A stretch of 64,000 nt of DNA. It comes from Paralichthys olivaceus. Taxonomy: Eukaryota > Chordata > Actinopteri > Pleuronectiformes > Paralichthyidae. The notes under the pieces were generated by a model that had not been told where the DNA came from, did not search any database, and worked only from the letters and a program-made list of their open reading frames with translations. Shown piece after piece: positions 1 through 13,200 of the stretch. The stretch spans positions 2,712,001-2,776,000 of the forward strand of contig NC_091112.1 in NCBI RefSeq assembly GCF_024713975.1, read 5' to 3'. Both the position numbers and the translations under genes were made by a program. Position 1 is the stretch's first letter; every line of letters begins with the position of its first letter.

Positions 1-2346
1 TTGAACTGGACGTATTTATCAGAATGAAACTTCCTTGTGTGTTAAGTCTTCTCACTAACAGACTCAGCTACTGTTGTAACTACACTTCCTGTTTGTTTTT
101 TTATTTTATTTTTAACTCCATTTCCCATCAAGGAGACATTTTGCTCTTTTTACTTTTTATTAAGATTAAATTAATCAGATTAAGATTTTACACTGATAAA
201 CTATAAACCTGTCAAACACTATGCTTTGTCACTCATTGAACCAGTCAGCCTCACACAAAGAAACAAATCAGGTTTCTATCCGATCCTCTTATCATGTTTC
301 AGATGTAAATGAGCTGTAATCAGTTCCACCAAAGAGAAATTTCCCTTTTAAAAATCATTTAAATAACAGGAGCAAATACCTTCTAGATCAACTGATTAAC
401 AGAAAAATAACTGGCAACTAAATTGTTAACAATTGATGTTTGTTTGAAGTAAAAACATTCTTTAGATTCAGGCTCTGTGAACTGAATATAATGTTGTTGA
501 CTTTGAACAAACTAGATTAATCAAAATCAAAAAAGAACTGGAAGGTTAGTTGATAATCAAAATTAAGCTGAATTGTAAGTTATTTCACAGAAAAAGCAAA
601 AATTTTATTAAGATATTGTGGAATTTATCTTAATTGGAGTAGAGTGCGTGAACACTTCTTCTCCCACTGAACGTTTTCTCCCTCATATTTTCTGAGTAAT
701 GCCTCAGTACAAATGCGTTATGCAATTTAAGGAGCAGAATGTGATCTGATTAACATGTGCATCACAAGACGTACGCCTGTGTCCCTGAATTTTAAGTGCA
801 TGTAATTTAGCTGCTGAACTCTGGCATCTTGACGGGAACAGAGCCGAACAGATGCTGTGACTGAAAGCAGACAGCATGAGAGAAGAAGTGAATCACAGAA
901 ATAGATAACCAGAGAAGATAAAGTGCAGCAACAGTGAACAATCTGTTCCAACAAGTAGGACAAGCTCTGAAATGTATCACTGTTATGCCGTGTTCTTTTC
1001 TCCACCTGTTACCGTGCAGCAGATTCACAAAAGACCCGAGACTCCGAATAACAGCATGAAAAGCAGTGCCGGTTTTTAGTGCACACAAGAAACAATTACT
1101 CACTCTCTACCCTTCTGAAGGCCGGCGGTTAAAAATAGTGCGAGGCTGCGAACAAGTATCGAGTCCAATTCAGATTGGGAATAAAAAAAAACGAGGGCCT
1201 GTTCCAAAATTCCTACTGAATTTGATTTATTACTTGAAGCACATTTCCTTTGGGTGTTAATGGCTTTTTCAGTTAAGATGAACCGTAGATGCAAAAATAC
1301 ATCGACTACACGTTTACTAAAAATCTTATGTGGCAGCTTAGTTTAATATTGATCCTGTGACATGACGCTGGATTTATAGTTTCAGATTTTAACCTTCTTT
1401 TGATAATTTTCCCTAGTGATGACTTTAAATCTCTATTAAAAACATACAACTTTGCTTTGAACAACCTTTCTCCAGCCCTGTGCCTCAACTCTTTTGTTAA
1501 ATGTGGGTCATCTTTACAAAACCAATCCTCCTCTCTGTATTGTCCAAATCATTCTTTTGGTTTGAAAAGGGATAACAGTGAAAAATCAAATCCTCCCCTT
1601 CATTAAAATAGACCTAGAAAAACAAATTACATTCTGAGAGCAACGAGCGATTAACAAATGAATGGAAAGACGCTTTCTGAACACTAAATACATTTTATGA
1701 GCGTTGCTTTGTTGACCTATGGTTTAAATCTCTAGAAAATGAACCACATTGTCGCTGGTTTGAGTCCCACTAGGGAGCTTTGTTACGCACAAGCCCCCCG
1801 TGTCGCTGCCCCGCCATTTAAATTGAATCTCTCTTCTCGCCTACAGAGTACACAGTTTTTATATTTCTGAAGAAGTATCTATTAAATCTGGTTTAGATGA
1901 GGTGAATTGTTTTCTTGTCATATCTGACAGCAAACTCAAAACCTTTAGGTTTGGGATTAAGACCGAACAATTTCAATAAGTCACCTTGAGGTGTGGGAAG
2001 CTACATCTGACATTTTTAGCTCTTGTGTGACATTTAATAGGTCAACGACTGGATCAATCGATATTAGCTGCAGCTGCAAATGATGCTGCCATTCAATCGA
2101 GGGTATCTTCTTGCATCTGGGGAACAGAATCATTTAGAGAGACTCTTTTTGCTGATGTGACACCAACTCCCAGCACGATCAGATTATGGAGTTGGAAGTG
2201 AGAAGAAATTGCTGTGTGTTGCTTTGATTCAGGTGAAGGATGAAAGGGGGGAATGATGCCTGTGTTGCAGATCAACTTAAAGCACATCACGAGTCCTGCA
2301 TGACTCCAATTACATTTTAGACCAAACCAGAGGCGTGCTGCTGCAG

Positions 2347-2398
<52 letters not shown>

Positions 2399-2400
2399 TG
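1..2400. other. Spacer without a recognised gene
   Basis: I see no coding exon with family resemblance here. Around 370-560 there is AT-rich sequence of the AACTGATTAA / GATTAATC kind found in degraded fish MITEs of the GAGCTGCAAC type, too decayed to bound. Open frames on both strands are short and lack splice or codon support. If the left-hand neighbour is transcribed on the minus strand from the CpG-rich block at about 3.06 kb, this stretch would be its first intron. Confidence 0.5.
2349..2396. repeat. (CA)n microsatellite
   Basis: About 24 uninterrupted AC units. It keeps a 269-residue minus-strand frame open artificially; that frame is not a gene. Confidence 0.95.
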
Positions 2401-3150
2401 CTCGATGGCTGGCAAACAACAGGATAATATGCGGCAGTGAGTGACAGGCATCCCCCGCCCCCACCACCCTGCTCTGCGCCTGCTGATGCTCGGCTCCTCT
2501 CGGAATCGAACCGCGGTCAAACCCGGACGCTACGACCGTGTACAGCCGGGCTGGTATCTGCGGGGAGCGAGTGTCGAGGAGGAGGGAAGATGATGAATGG
2601 TTAGCTCTGTATGCAGCGAGCCATCTTCCTCCTCCTCCTCCTCCTCCTCCTCGGTAGTGATGGTAGCACTCATCGGCGCAAAGTCTCTGCTGCCCCCGGA
2701 TAACACCCGCTGGTTCACTCCCAACATCCGCAGTCCGGCTTAATCCCGGTTTAGCCGCGCACACGCACCCACACACGCATAAAACACACGCGCACACAGC
2801 TGCACGATAACCCGGGCTAGTGGCTGTGCCGGACGAGCCGCTAGCTAACCTGGCTAACACACTAATCGTATTGTCTGCCGGTGTCTCCCGTCGCTCGCCC
2901 AAAGCTGCCGCTGCGGCTCAAACCCCAACCCCGAACACAGCAGGCGTTTCAGGCGACACCTTACGCGACGAGCAGCCCCGCCGCGGTTCAGGTGGAGCCG
3001 CGGCGAAGTGTTTAAAAACGAGCCGCAGGGCCGCGCTCGCAGGACGGATTCAGACACTCACCGCTCCGCTGTCCCGGTTCAACTCGCACCGGAAGTTCCG
3101 CTGCTGGCCGCGCACCAGCAGGGGGCGGGGACACAGCGTGAGGACGTCAA
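2400..3150 (-). promoter_or_regulatory. CpG-rich promoter and first exon of a leftward gene (possibly lypla2)
   Basis: Base composition changes sharply here from AT-rich to GC- and CpG-rich. On the minus strand there is an ETS-type motif (ACTTCCGG, near 3092-3099) followed about 30 nt later by a good splice donor (GCG then GTGAGTG, exon end at 3062). This would fit a short non-coding first exon running left out of the window. Known human gene order is RPL11-ELOA-PITHD1-LYPLA2, and the first three are present here in that order on the minus strand, so lypla2 is the natural candidate. That name is inference only, since no lypla2 coding exon lies inside the window. A TCC-repeat lies at 2628-2653. 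Confidence 0.4.
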
Positions 3151-3194
3151 CGCGTAGGCAAAGCCTGAGAGCCACGCCCACTCAAGAGCAATAA

Positions 3195-3972
3195 AATAAA
3201 ATAAGCAATGATAATAATACTAATTATTACAAATCAATAATAACAACAACAATACTAGTTTTAATAATAATAACAATGATAGGAACAACAGTCTTCATGA
3301 AAATAATAAAATAAAAATAAGAGATCAAGTAAAAATCAAAAAGAAAACCTTCAATGCAAATCTCAGGCGTTTTCAGGGACTTCCCCAATAAGGACCCTAA
3401 AGGTGTCAATATTATTTATTCCGTGCGACACTGTGAAACAGACATCAGTGATTCTGCATGTTAATGAAACATTTTGTAGTTAATATGAGATGTACATTTG
3501 AATTTAGGACCATAACCTAATAAAATAGTTGCTGCCTTTTTAATTTTTGATCAGCAGGACCAACTAGAACAATTCTCTTGAGAAGATGAAACAGAGAAAG
3601 AAGATCAGAGCATTTTTTAAGGTAAGTGGAGTGTGTAGAATTTACAGAAGTCAAATAATGTAGTTATTATATTAATTATTTATTAATTTTTAGGCATTTA
3701 AAAAGATGTACTTGTATCCAGAGTGGTTGCTGACCATGTGTCTTTTAAATGTTAAAATTACTTGATGCTCATCATGGATCCAAAGTGTAAACATAATAAG
3801 ATTAAAGAAAATCAAGTTTCATTTGAGAGTAGCTGTAAGTTTATTGAAGCTGTGAATATGTTGACAAATCAAAAGTTTACAGGTTAAACTGATGACAACA
3901 GACTTTATCTCAGTGTCAAATATTTCATGCATTTATAATTGTTATTTTTTTGCTCACATTAAGCCTTAAATC
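3195..3972. other. AT-rich spacer
   Basis: Low-complexity AATAATAAC-type sequence at 3195-3320, then unremarkable AT-rich DNA up to the pithd1 polyadenylation signal. No gene or repeat family recognised. Confidence 0.5.
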
Positions 3973-3978
3973 TTTATT
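3973..3978 (-). terminator. Polyadenylation signal of pithd1
   Basis: AATAAA on the minus strand, about 210 nt downstream of the pithd1 stop codon. It is the nearest canonical signal and gives a short 3'UTR. Confidence 0.55.
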
Positions 3979-4189
3979 GCCATAGAATACAGAGCGACAA
4001 CTTGGCACTTCCACACGTCTGAAGCCTTCTTGTCTCCAGATTTTGAGAGCTCAGTCTCCGGTCAAGCTCGACCAACCTGCCAGGCCGCAGCGTTGAACAC
4101 ATCTTTGACCATTTTGACTCGTGTCAATGGCGGTCAGCAGACACCACTGAAACTTCTCCTCATCCTCCTCCTCACGATCTCCAGAGCTT

Positions 4190-7100
4190 TCAGGAAATGA
4201 AGTTGGTTTGCGGGATGATGCTCTCCACTTTGTGATCTGCAGGGTTTGCCGCCGCCTCGTAGTTACAGATCGTCACTTCATGCCTGTGAGCCTTGAAAGT
4301 GCACACAGATGGACAGACTGACTTCAAGCAATGACAAGCATTCACAGATATAATGTCTCTTGTTAAAGCATATTAAATACACATGATTATATCTAGAGAC
4401 ACACTGATACTTTGCTATGGCTGATATTATTGTCTGGATATTGTCAGAGATCACTGACAAGTTTATTTTTCATCTAAAAAATGTCCTGTTCAACTTAAAC
4501 TGTGCCTTCATCAAATTTCTTTTAGGGCTGCATCTAAAAGTTAAATTAATTATCAATGAATCAGTTATTGTCTTTAAAACACTGAAAAATCTCCCAGAGC
4601 CTAAGGTTTATGTTGTTTTACTTGTCAGACCAACAGTCAAAACCTAAAAATTAGGTTTACTTTCATATTAGACAAAGAAAAGCAGCAAATCGTGTTTTGA
4701 TAAAGCTACAGTTAACAACACAAGTGTCATTGAGGAGCTAACAGAGCTGCATGCCACTACAGCAGAATAGAAACTGAGCAATGCCACAGTGGCACCAAAA
4801 TATTTTGGGAAAGAATTTGCGGCATGTGTGATTAAATGATGAGGAATAATTACACAATATCTTCTTTCAACATGGTCATGATCTAAAGCACGCAGCCAAA
4901 ACACCCATGACTCCAAAAAAAGAATGTTTATCAAAATCAGTTCCTGGAAACTCATGTGAGGTACTCGTCACTAAATACTTTCATGTGGGAAGATGAAGAA
5001 CGTTAATGAAATAAATGGCACTCAGTATAGTCCATATCCACCAAGGCTAGTCAAGCTACTACAAACTCCACACGCTCTCAATACATTCAGTTCTCTAGAT
5101 ATTCCTGATTTTTTCATAAAGATCCATTAATTATTCTCTCAGAAATCCACAAAAATGTTGCAAAACATTCTTACACTCCAGTAATTTTCATGTATTCTTG
5201 CTTACAAACAAACAACCAGAGTCCTATTCATGGTCTATATTTGCCACAGGGACCTTCAGGAGGTTAAACCATTCACCAGGCGGAGGTTCAGACTGACCTC
5301 CGAGTATTCGCCTCTCAGTCCGATGTAGTAGATCCTGGTGCTCTCTGCTCCAAAGTTCTTGGAGATGTGGACTGAGAGGTGATGAACGTTGGAAAAGCGA
5401 GCGATCCTGGAAATAAGAAAACAAAAGGAGACACTTGAGTTTGAAGCCAGACAGGAAGATCTCACGATGAGACGTGGTAAAAGTGAGAGTGTATAAACAA
5501 ACAGGATGGATGATGTGTTCCGACCAAAAGAAAGAAAAAGAGGGCGGATTGGCTTCACTTGTCTTTTCACAGCTTCATGTCACAGAGCGTCCAAAGTAAA
5601 ATGATCGCGATGATATTTTTCATTTTCAGCTCTACATCTCTTTTGTTGACAAATCTAAAAGCCTCAACGTACGACTCTGAAGGATTCCAGTTCAGTAAGA
5701 ATTAATATATTGGAACAGAAACATCTCTTACATGAAGGAATTAAAATGAATGACTAAGTGAGACAGCAACCTAAACATGATTAGCAGAGCTAGTTGCAGT
5801 TTTCAGCCATAACAGCAGCTTTAAAACAGCCTGGAGAGACTTAATCCCAAAGTCAAAATGTACAAATGTCCATGGTCTCACTTTGTTGGGTACTCCAGCT
5901 GAGCAGTGGGGTCTCTGTTGAGTCTGAAGGCTTGTTCAGGTTCTCTGCCGGTGGCGTCGAAGGACATCTGAGGAATGTTTTTATACCTAGAATTGAAACA
6001 AAATGTTTTGATCTGTACTAAAATGTACATCGTTGAATGAATAAATCAAGATGGGTTGTCCTGTGTCTCATCATTTTGTCCTGTGTGACCTCAGGGACCC
6101 CTGATCGGAGACGCAGAAACACACTCACAGTCGTATCTCTGCAGGATGAGACTCGTCGTCTTCTCCAGAGATGATGATGCCCTTCAGCTTCACGCTGCCT
6201 GTAAAACTGAAAGAGACGCCACACACTGTAGCTGTCATGACAGATGGATATGGAAATGTGAAATCACTCACTTTGGTGTCAGAGGAGAAAACACAGGGCC
6301 TCAGCTGTTTATTATTGGAGCAGAGCTTTATTCCAATATTTTATAATAATAGAATACTGGTGCTGCAAATGTAGTGTGTTCCTCTTTACAATGTACAACA
6401 GGTACCAAAGAATAAAATAATCTGTGCTCATGCAGGAGAAAAGGTTAAAATTCAACAACGATGATGATGATGACATAATTTCACGACTTACGGGATGTTG
6501 AAGAGCAACTCTTCATCTGTATCACTTTCTACGAACTGAGAAAAGAAACAAAGACGCTTTTAATAATTATAGTGACCCAGCAATGAAAACCAATACTTAA
6601 GTGCACAGTCATACTGACAAAAATGAGATACTGGGTTGACCTTTCATACAGTCATATAGGAATTTAAATGTTTTTTTTTTCATTTACAGCAAGTACAGTT
6701 TGGAAACCACAGGCTGCCGAATGAACTATTATCAGCTCCTGTTTACATTGGAGCCATTGATGTACAGACAATTATCACTGTCTCATTTAAATACTTAAGA
6801 AAACGGAAAAAGGCGAGGATTCTCAACCAGGTTCTGCAGCTGTAAGGAACGTGTTTTTCTACGATTTCTGAGCGGAGTTACAGAAGCGTAGACATGCGAT
6901 AATTGTTCTCTTGTGAAGTGTCAGTGACGCTGAATGTAAAAATGTGTGACTCTTGTCTTTGTGTTCACATCTGACTGAGTTATTACTCAGATTATTGACT
7001 CGAACTGCGCCAGTTATTTAGCTTCATGAACTCCCTATCGTTTACAAGTCAATTTAACCTTCCTGGCCGGTGAAAGTGGACCAGGCTGACGAGTTTATAC

Positions 7101-7545
7101 ATTTAATCTGACTCACAGCTCGGCTTCTTGTGATTTCTCTGAATCGTCTTCGTTAATTAAGTATTCTGTGTTTAATAAACCGCGTAGATCCGCAGAGAAG
7201 CGTCAGGCGGCTCCTCGCAGACACATGTCCCAAAGTCCTGCACCCTCTGCGGGCACAGATCACAGCAGGAGCCGCAGCAGCCCTTGCGGCCTCAGGGGAC
7301 CCATGCGGGGCACCTGCGCGGGGGAAGAGGCTCTGAACCGCGGTTACCTTGTCCCGGTCTTTCCGCTGGTCCCACGGTTTGAACACCAGCTTCCCGTCCC
7401 CCTCCCGGCTCTCGTTCAGACACTGGAGCTTCTCCACGTCGATGCGCTGGAACAGTCCGTACTCCAGGCCCCTCTCCGCGGGCTCGTGTTCTCCCTCACA
7501 CCCGCAGCCGTCACCGTGGCCGTGGCCGTGACCGTGTCCGGACAT
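4190..7545 (-). CDS. pithd1: PITH domain-containing protein 1
   Basis: Six coding exons: complement of 4190-4291, 5298-5406, 5882-5986, 6129-6206, 6492-6535, 7348-7545. They join in phase to 211 aa, the same length as human PITHD1. All junctions are GT-AG. The start is the ATG at 7545, opening a Gly/His-rich N terminus (MSGHGHGHGHG) as in the mammalian protein; an in-frame ATG ten codons upstream is in the probable leader and is not needed. Recognisable blocks are LQCLNESREGDGK and FKPWDQRKDRDK in exon 1, and HLSVHISKNFGAEST, YYIGLRGEY and RHEVTICNYEA in exons 5-6. The PITH domain (about residues 20-195) is a jelly-roll fold first named for its interaction with the 26S proteasome in thioredoxin-like 1. 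PITHD1 itself has been reported to affect proteasome activity and RUNX1 expression. ETS-like motifs lie just upstream of the start. It follows eloa on the same strand, as in human. Confidence 0.95.
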
Positions 7546-7649
7546 CGTGGAGCTGAAAACGCCGCTCTCCGTCACTCGGGCCCGGGATGAGGAGGAGGAA
7601 GGAGCCGCTGCTGCTCCGGATGTTTTTAAAAAGTGAAACCACGAGATCA

Positions 7650-8385
7650 GAGTTTAAGAGAGTCAAGAGGACTGACGTCACTCAGGGGGGCGGAAGTTAC
7701 ACTAAGTTTCCGGGTGAGGTTTTCGAAATAAAACAACTCATCTGCTTGAAAAGAAAATACTGAAATAAAATAAATGTACATGTTTTGAATTATAACTTTG
7801 AAAAAGCATATTAAAATAATAATTAATAACAATTAGCAATTTGAAAAATGTATTTTGTTAATCTTGACTTTAGTTGCATTTATTAAGGTGATGATTCATT
7901 TCATGTTGTTTCATTTATTTATCACAAAATAAAAGTTCCGAAGGGAGAGAGATAATTCAAAACTGTCTCAAGTATTAAATAAAGGCACAACCACAAAACT
8001 CTGCCTGAGCTTCTGATTCCTTCCTCTGTGTGTTCAATAGAAGACAACAGGAACAGTTCAAGGGCAAAAAGTCAATTTTAATAAAAATGACCATATAACA
8101 TTTTTTAAAATCTAATAAAATTACAATTTTTAATCTACTTCCTTTCAGGGCCCGTGTGGTGGGGTGCCGGGCCCCAAGGTTGAAAATAAATACATGTCAT
8201 CATCATTGCTGTAGACTGAAGCCGCAGACGTCTGACCGGCTTCTTTCCTTATTGTCGTTTTTTTCCTCGTCACCACTTCAGCTCTAACTCAAACCATTTG
8301 TCACAGTGAAGCAGATTTAAAGAGGACGCACACATTGGACAGCAGGAAAACATGATCTGAAGCCACAGGAGGGTTAAAACAAGTC
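7650..8385. other. Spacer between pithd1 and eloa, proximal part
   Basis: The first 80 bases still belong to the pithd1 promoter (GGCGGAAGT, an ETS-type site, near 7690). The rest is AT-rich with no gene or repeat that I recognise. Confidence 0.4.
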
Positions 8386-8390
8386 GACAA

Positions 8391-8428
8391 TGTGTGTGTG
8401 TGTGTGTGTGTATGTGTGTGTTTGTGTG
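8391..8428. repeat. (TG)n microsatellite, interrupted
   Basis: Imperfect TG array. The histidine/threonine-rich short frames over it are artefacts. Confidence 0.9.
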
Positions 8429-8662
8429 GTTCACTGATATCCTTTTTAGCCCCACAAATTGAAAAATGCATCAGGCAAATCATGTCTTTCACCAGCCAGT
8501 TGACATTTCAGGTGCAGCTGATGTGCACAATGCATGCAATTAAAAAGACAAAAGAAATGTTAAAAAGTTTTCCTATCGCAGTGTTTGATTTGGTCGAGGA
8601 CAAATTAAACAAACGACTCATAATATTAAAAGCACAACTTTTCTGTCCCACCTTTCATTCAT

Positions 8663-8945
8663 TCATTATTTGTACCATTTACCCTTTGAGGGTCATGAGG
8701 GGGCTGGAGCCAATCCCAGCTGACACTGGGTGAGAGGCGGGGTTCACCCTAGACAGATCGCCATGGCCGACATGTCAAGACAAAAAAAAAACATTCACAC
8801 TCACATTCACTCCAACAGGTAATTTAGTCCCCCAATTTAACATCTATGTCTTTGGACTGTGGGAGGAAGTCTGAGAAAACCCACACAGACACGAGGAGAA
8901 CATGCAAACTCCACACAGAAAGAGCCCGGCTGTCAGGTTTGAACC
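8663..8945. mobile_element. Dispersed teleost repeat (probably a LINE/SINE 3' end)
   Basis: Contains the phrases GGGGGCTGGAGCCAATCCCA, GTGAGAGGCGGGGTTCACCC, TCTTTGGACTGTGGGAGG and ACATGCAAACTCCACACAGA. In this order they make up a consensus I know as very common in fish genomes. I cannot assign the class with certainty from sequence alone. It has decayed (for example a degraded CATTCACACTCACATTCACT segment) and ends near 8945. Confidence 0.7.
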
Positions 8946-8959
8946 TTCCGAACCCGATA

Positions 8960-10255
8960 AAAGTTTGACATGTGCTTCATTCACCTTCTTGTGGAGAGTT
9001 AGACGAGAAGTTTGATGCCTCTCATGTTCGTTCAGCAGCCGTTTAGCTTAGCATAAATGCTGGAAATGAGGAGAAAATATTTTTATCATCACTTCTGACG
9101 CTCACTGATTAACACAATATATCTTGTTTGTTAATTATGTAGAAAATCGTGTGTGTGAATAAACTATTATGTGGCAGTTGTGGCGGAGGGGTAATGTGCT
9201 AACACCATATTCTGTGACCATAGTAAAGTGTGACTGTAGAGGGCGCTGTCGACTGGCTGTTGCTTCATGTAAGTGGTTGTTGCTGCGGGTGCTAAGGTTA
9301 TGTTTTCACTTTTGTTTGTTTGTCAGCACTATTTTGCAAAAGAGCAGATTGGATTATGGGGGATGATCCAGGGTTTTGTTTTGTTTTAACTTTACCATGA
9401 CGAGATATGGAGACATGACGTCGGCTCCGAGAGGAAAAAACCTGGTAACATTTAAATGCTGCATAGTTTTGTTTAGTTTCCACAGTTTCTGGTGACTTGT
9501 ACCCAGAAAGTTGAAAGAAATATAAATACAACTGCTTAAATAAATCTTTTAAGAACTGAACTGAACACCAAAAAAATCTACCAGGGTTCAACAGAAGTGC
9601 AGAAGAAAGAAAATGATAATTTGTGACACAGGTTTTCAAGAACTGTGACTCTGCTTTGATCGTTAATTTAACTGAAGTATGAAGCAGTTAAATATTGTCG
9701 AGACTGAATTACTTTTATATGAGCAACAACTTAATGTTTAACCTGATAAAACATTAATTGTTGAGCTTTGGGTGGTGTAGTCAGATCATTTTCAGTCTTT
9801 ATGCTGAGCTAACTGGCTGTTGCTTCATATTCATTTTACAAACAGGAGACTGACATCAATCTATATCGTCTGAATCCCAGCAAGAAAGTGAATAAGCGTA
9901 TTTCCCAAAATGTCAAACTGTTCCTTTAAAAAAATAAGAAAAAGTAACAGACTTTGTGTTGGTGTCCTTTTGCATCCTGTAAAAACTTGGCTACATGATT
10001 TTCTGGATTTCCTTAATTTCCTCAACACACCGTTCAAATACTTGTTTAAAAAAAAAACCCAAACAGACGCCACTGCTTGGATTAAATAATAATCACTTTT
10101 TCACCAATACTGTAAAGTTCATATATGTTGTGTTTGGTGGGAAAAGGTGACGGTGTGTGTGTGTGTGTGTAGTGATGAAGGGGTCGCCAGTAAAAATCTT
10201 CTAAACTTAAATTAAAAACAGAGATGGAATTCATAAAATACATTCACAGTCTCTT
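8960..10255. other. Downstream flank of eloa
   Basis: No coding exon recognised. A short TG tract lies at 10151-10171. Part of this must be the eloa 3'UTR, but I found no clear minus-strand AATAAA close to the stop, so the transcript end is undefined. Confidence 0.4.
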
Positions 10256-10260
10256 TCACT

Positions 10261-13200
10261 CTATCGGCGGGAGAATCTGTTCTTGAACGCTTTGATAGTT
10301 TTGGCCATCATGGGGGCGATTTCTGAGAGAGAGGAAACAACAATAGACGATTTATTAGAATTAAAAAGGAGCTGATATTCCAGAAATCTTTTTTTTTTTA
10401 TCTTGAATAGAACCGTTAACACAAACTTACTTTTGACCTGTGGCTTGTCCCGAGCAACATGTCCTGCTCCTCCTCCCCCGCCACCACCTCCTCCTCCACT
10501 TGATGCGGAGGAGCGGGACGAGCTGGGCGGAGGATTGTCTTGGGATGAAGACGAGCGACTGGATTCACCAGAGTAGTCTATGGTAGCTGGCCTTATCCTG
10601 AGACACGGGAAGAGGAGAAGATCTGTGAGTGTGGTGAATTTAAAACAAATCAAAATGCAACAAAGTCCTGCAGCAGATCAAGAGTTACAGAAAATTACTG
10701 ACAGACTTCATTTTAAATTTCAATTAACTGATTCAAACAGAATCAGGAGCAAATCCATACATTTGAGAAGCTGTAACTGGTGACACATGATGAATCAGTT
10801 ATTTATTACTGTAACTTATTATTGTTTTCATGAATATAAAGATCATTTCTTTAATTCTGTGATTTATCACTGAGTCCAGTGAGACATAGTGTTATTATAC
10901 CTCTGGTTTTATTTGAAGGAAAGTCCAGATTCCAAAAAATACTAATTGATAAATCTTTGCAAAGCCAATTCAAGCAGTTGTCAACTAATTTTCTGTCTAA
11001 ATATCAATTAATATTTAGCAAATCATCATGATGATGTAATGTTTATAATACTGACTTAATGGGAGCTGAAGCTGCGGTGGAGGCAGCTGACGAACCGCTG
11101 GTCGTGCCGAACCTCTCCTGTCGGCGGCGAACATCACGAGGTGGCTTGGCGACAGAATTTACAAACGCCATCTTTACCTGCCGTCCTGCCAGAAAAAAAC
11201 ACGACACACACAATAAGAACATACAAAAGATTTAATCTTTTAAAATATGCCTCATGTTTGTGCCTCTGTTAGTCTGTTACACTATCTCCCAAATTCATGA
11301 CTGTGCATAAAAAGGGTGAAGGACAATAATCTTTTTATTTTTTTAATATTATGTCCACGTTGCCTCTTTCTACTGCTGAGATAATAGTAGTGACTCAACC
11401 TGTAACTAACCAAGCATTGATAACGTCTTTAACATTTTGACTTTTCGATGTCACAGCCTGAGTGACTTTGAGTATTCACGTCTTCTACAGTCCACAGTGA
11501 AGGGGAACTCTCAATCCAAGCATCAGTTAGAAGCTCTCCAACCTTTGGGCTTGTTGGCGTGTGCAGACGTGATGTTCTGGGTGAGCATCCTCAGTCGCTC
11601 CTCGCGCTCGTCGTGCAGCCTCAGATACAATTCCCTCCACGACTCGTACTCCTGTGGAGACGCTCGCTTGAAGTCCCGTTGACAGTGACGCATCCACAAC
11701 TCATCAGAGTCCTCCGTAAAACACTGGAAGAAGATGAGAGCGGGGACGGTTGTTTTTACAAGTCAGTCGTTTTTACAACACTCGTGATACATTTCCTCAT
11801 CGAGTGTGTGTGAGTGTTACCTGGTTGCTCTGCTCGATGCGGTACAGCTGCTCTGGCGTACATCGCTCCAGAACCGGTTCCAGGATGTCGAATGGTACTC
11901 CTCCCACCTCAGCGATGGCTGAAAGAGACAGAGACACACCAAACATTCCAATCTGCTGCTGCTCTCAATGTAAAAACAGCAAAACGCAGCAGCTCCACTC
12001 ACAATCGATGTTGTTCTGCAGCACACGGATACACTGCTCGTACAGAGTCATCATCTTGGGCAAGTAAGCCGTCTTGGATCCTGAGTAGACCACCATCTTG
12101 GAGTTGAACCGTTTCCCTGTGAAGCCAGCGTCCTCTTCATCGTTGAAGACAGGAACTGAAAGGAAAGAGGGACAAGAGTGAAAGTCTGATAGAAGGAGGA
12201 GAAGCTGAAGATGTACTCACACTTTTATCATCAACAACGACCAGTCGGAGCTACTGTGGATTGCAGATTATTAAGTGCGTTGTTTTTCCTCAGGCAGTTA
12301 AAAGGGAAACAAACAGGGGAAGTGATGGAAAACCAGGATCACCCTGACATCACTAGACTTGAAGTTCAAAATGAGAAGAGAGAAGAATATTCCACACTTT
12401 TCACGCATTCATTTTCATTTGAAGGTGAGGGTGTTACCTTTACGTCTCTGTGGGGACAGCGGCGTGATGTCGATGGAGGGTAGGGGTCTGTAATTGGGTT
12501 GAATTGCTGGCAGAGGGATTTCAGGAAGAGTCGGAACGGCTTCGACCACCTGCACGCAACAATACACACACGTCACCAAACAGGAAGTACAACGTCGAAG
12601 GCTTTTATAGAAATGAAAAATGGGGAAATGCACAAAAAAGGACAGTCAGGGAACTGAGTGTCTTGAAGACGGATACATGAACAGATACAGAACTTATACC
12701 TTCTGTAATTTCTCTCTATTACTGTTACATGACTTGTTGGATTTACAACAACAACAAGCTAACGATGTCCCGGCACCGGGTTTACGGTTAAAGGGACGAT
12801 AAAGAAAGCAAATATTTTTTGCCAGGACATCAAATCAAAAGAGAGGTTTTGTTTTTACTATAGCTTTGAAATCTACAAGGTCACAGCTGCTCTCCGCACA
12901 ACCTTGGACGTGGAGTAAGCTGCTGTTGCTAGGAAACTGATTCTACAAAATAAAAGCAGAGTTTTACCCTCTTTCGTTTCTCTGGCGTCGGTGCAGCAGC
13001 GGACGAACTGGAGCTTGAATGCGGCCTCTTTTTACTCTGAGCGCCGTTCGCCTTGCTCACTTTGGAGGAGGAGGAGGGGGTCGCAGGCGACGGAGGGGCA
13101 CGGGTTCGATGGGAAGACGATGTGGAGTACGACGAGTGAGACGGCCGACTGTGTGACGACGATGAAGACGAGGGCTTCTTCTTCTTCTTGACAGGCATTG

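Noticed and set aside
2093-2902. 269-residue minus-strand open frame
   Set aside because: It is held open by the CA microsatellite (a long Cys-Val run) and the GC-rich block, and has no family resemblance.
2820-3194. 124-residue plus-strand open frame in the CpG-rich block
   Set aside because: Compositional frame in a probable promoter; Arg/Ala-rich and no start context or homology that I recognise.
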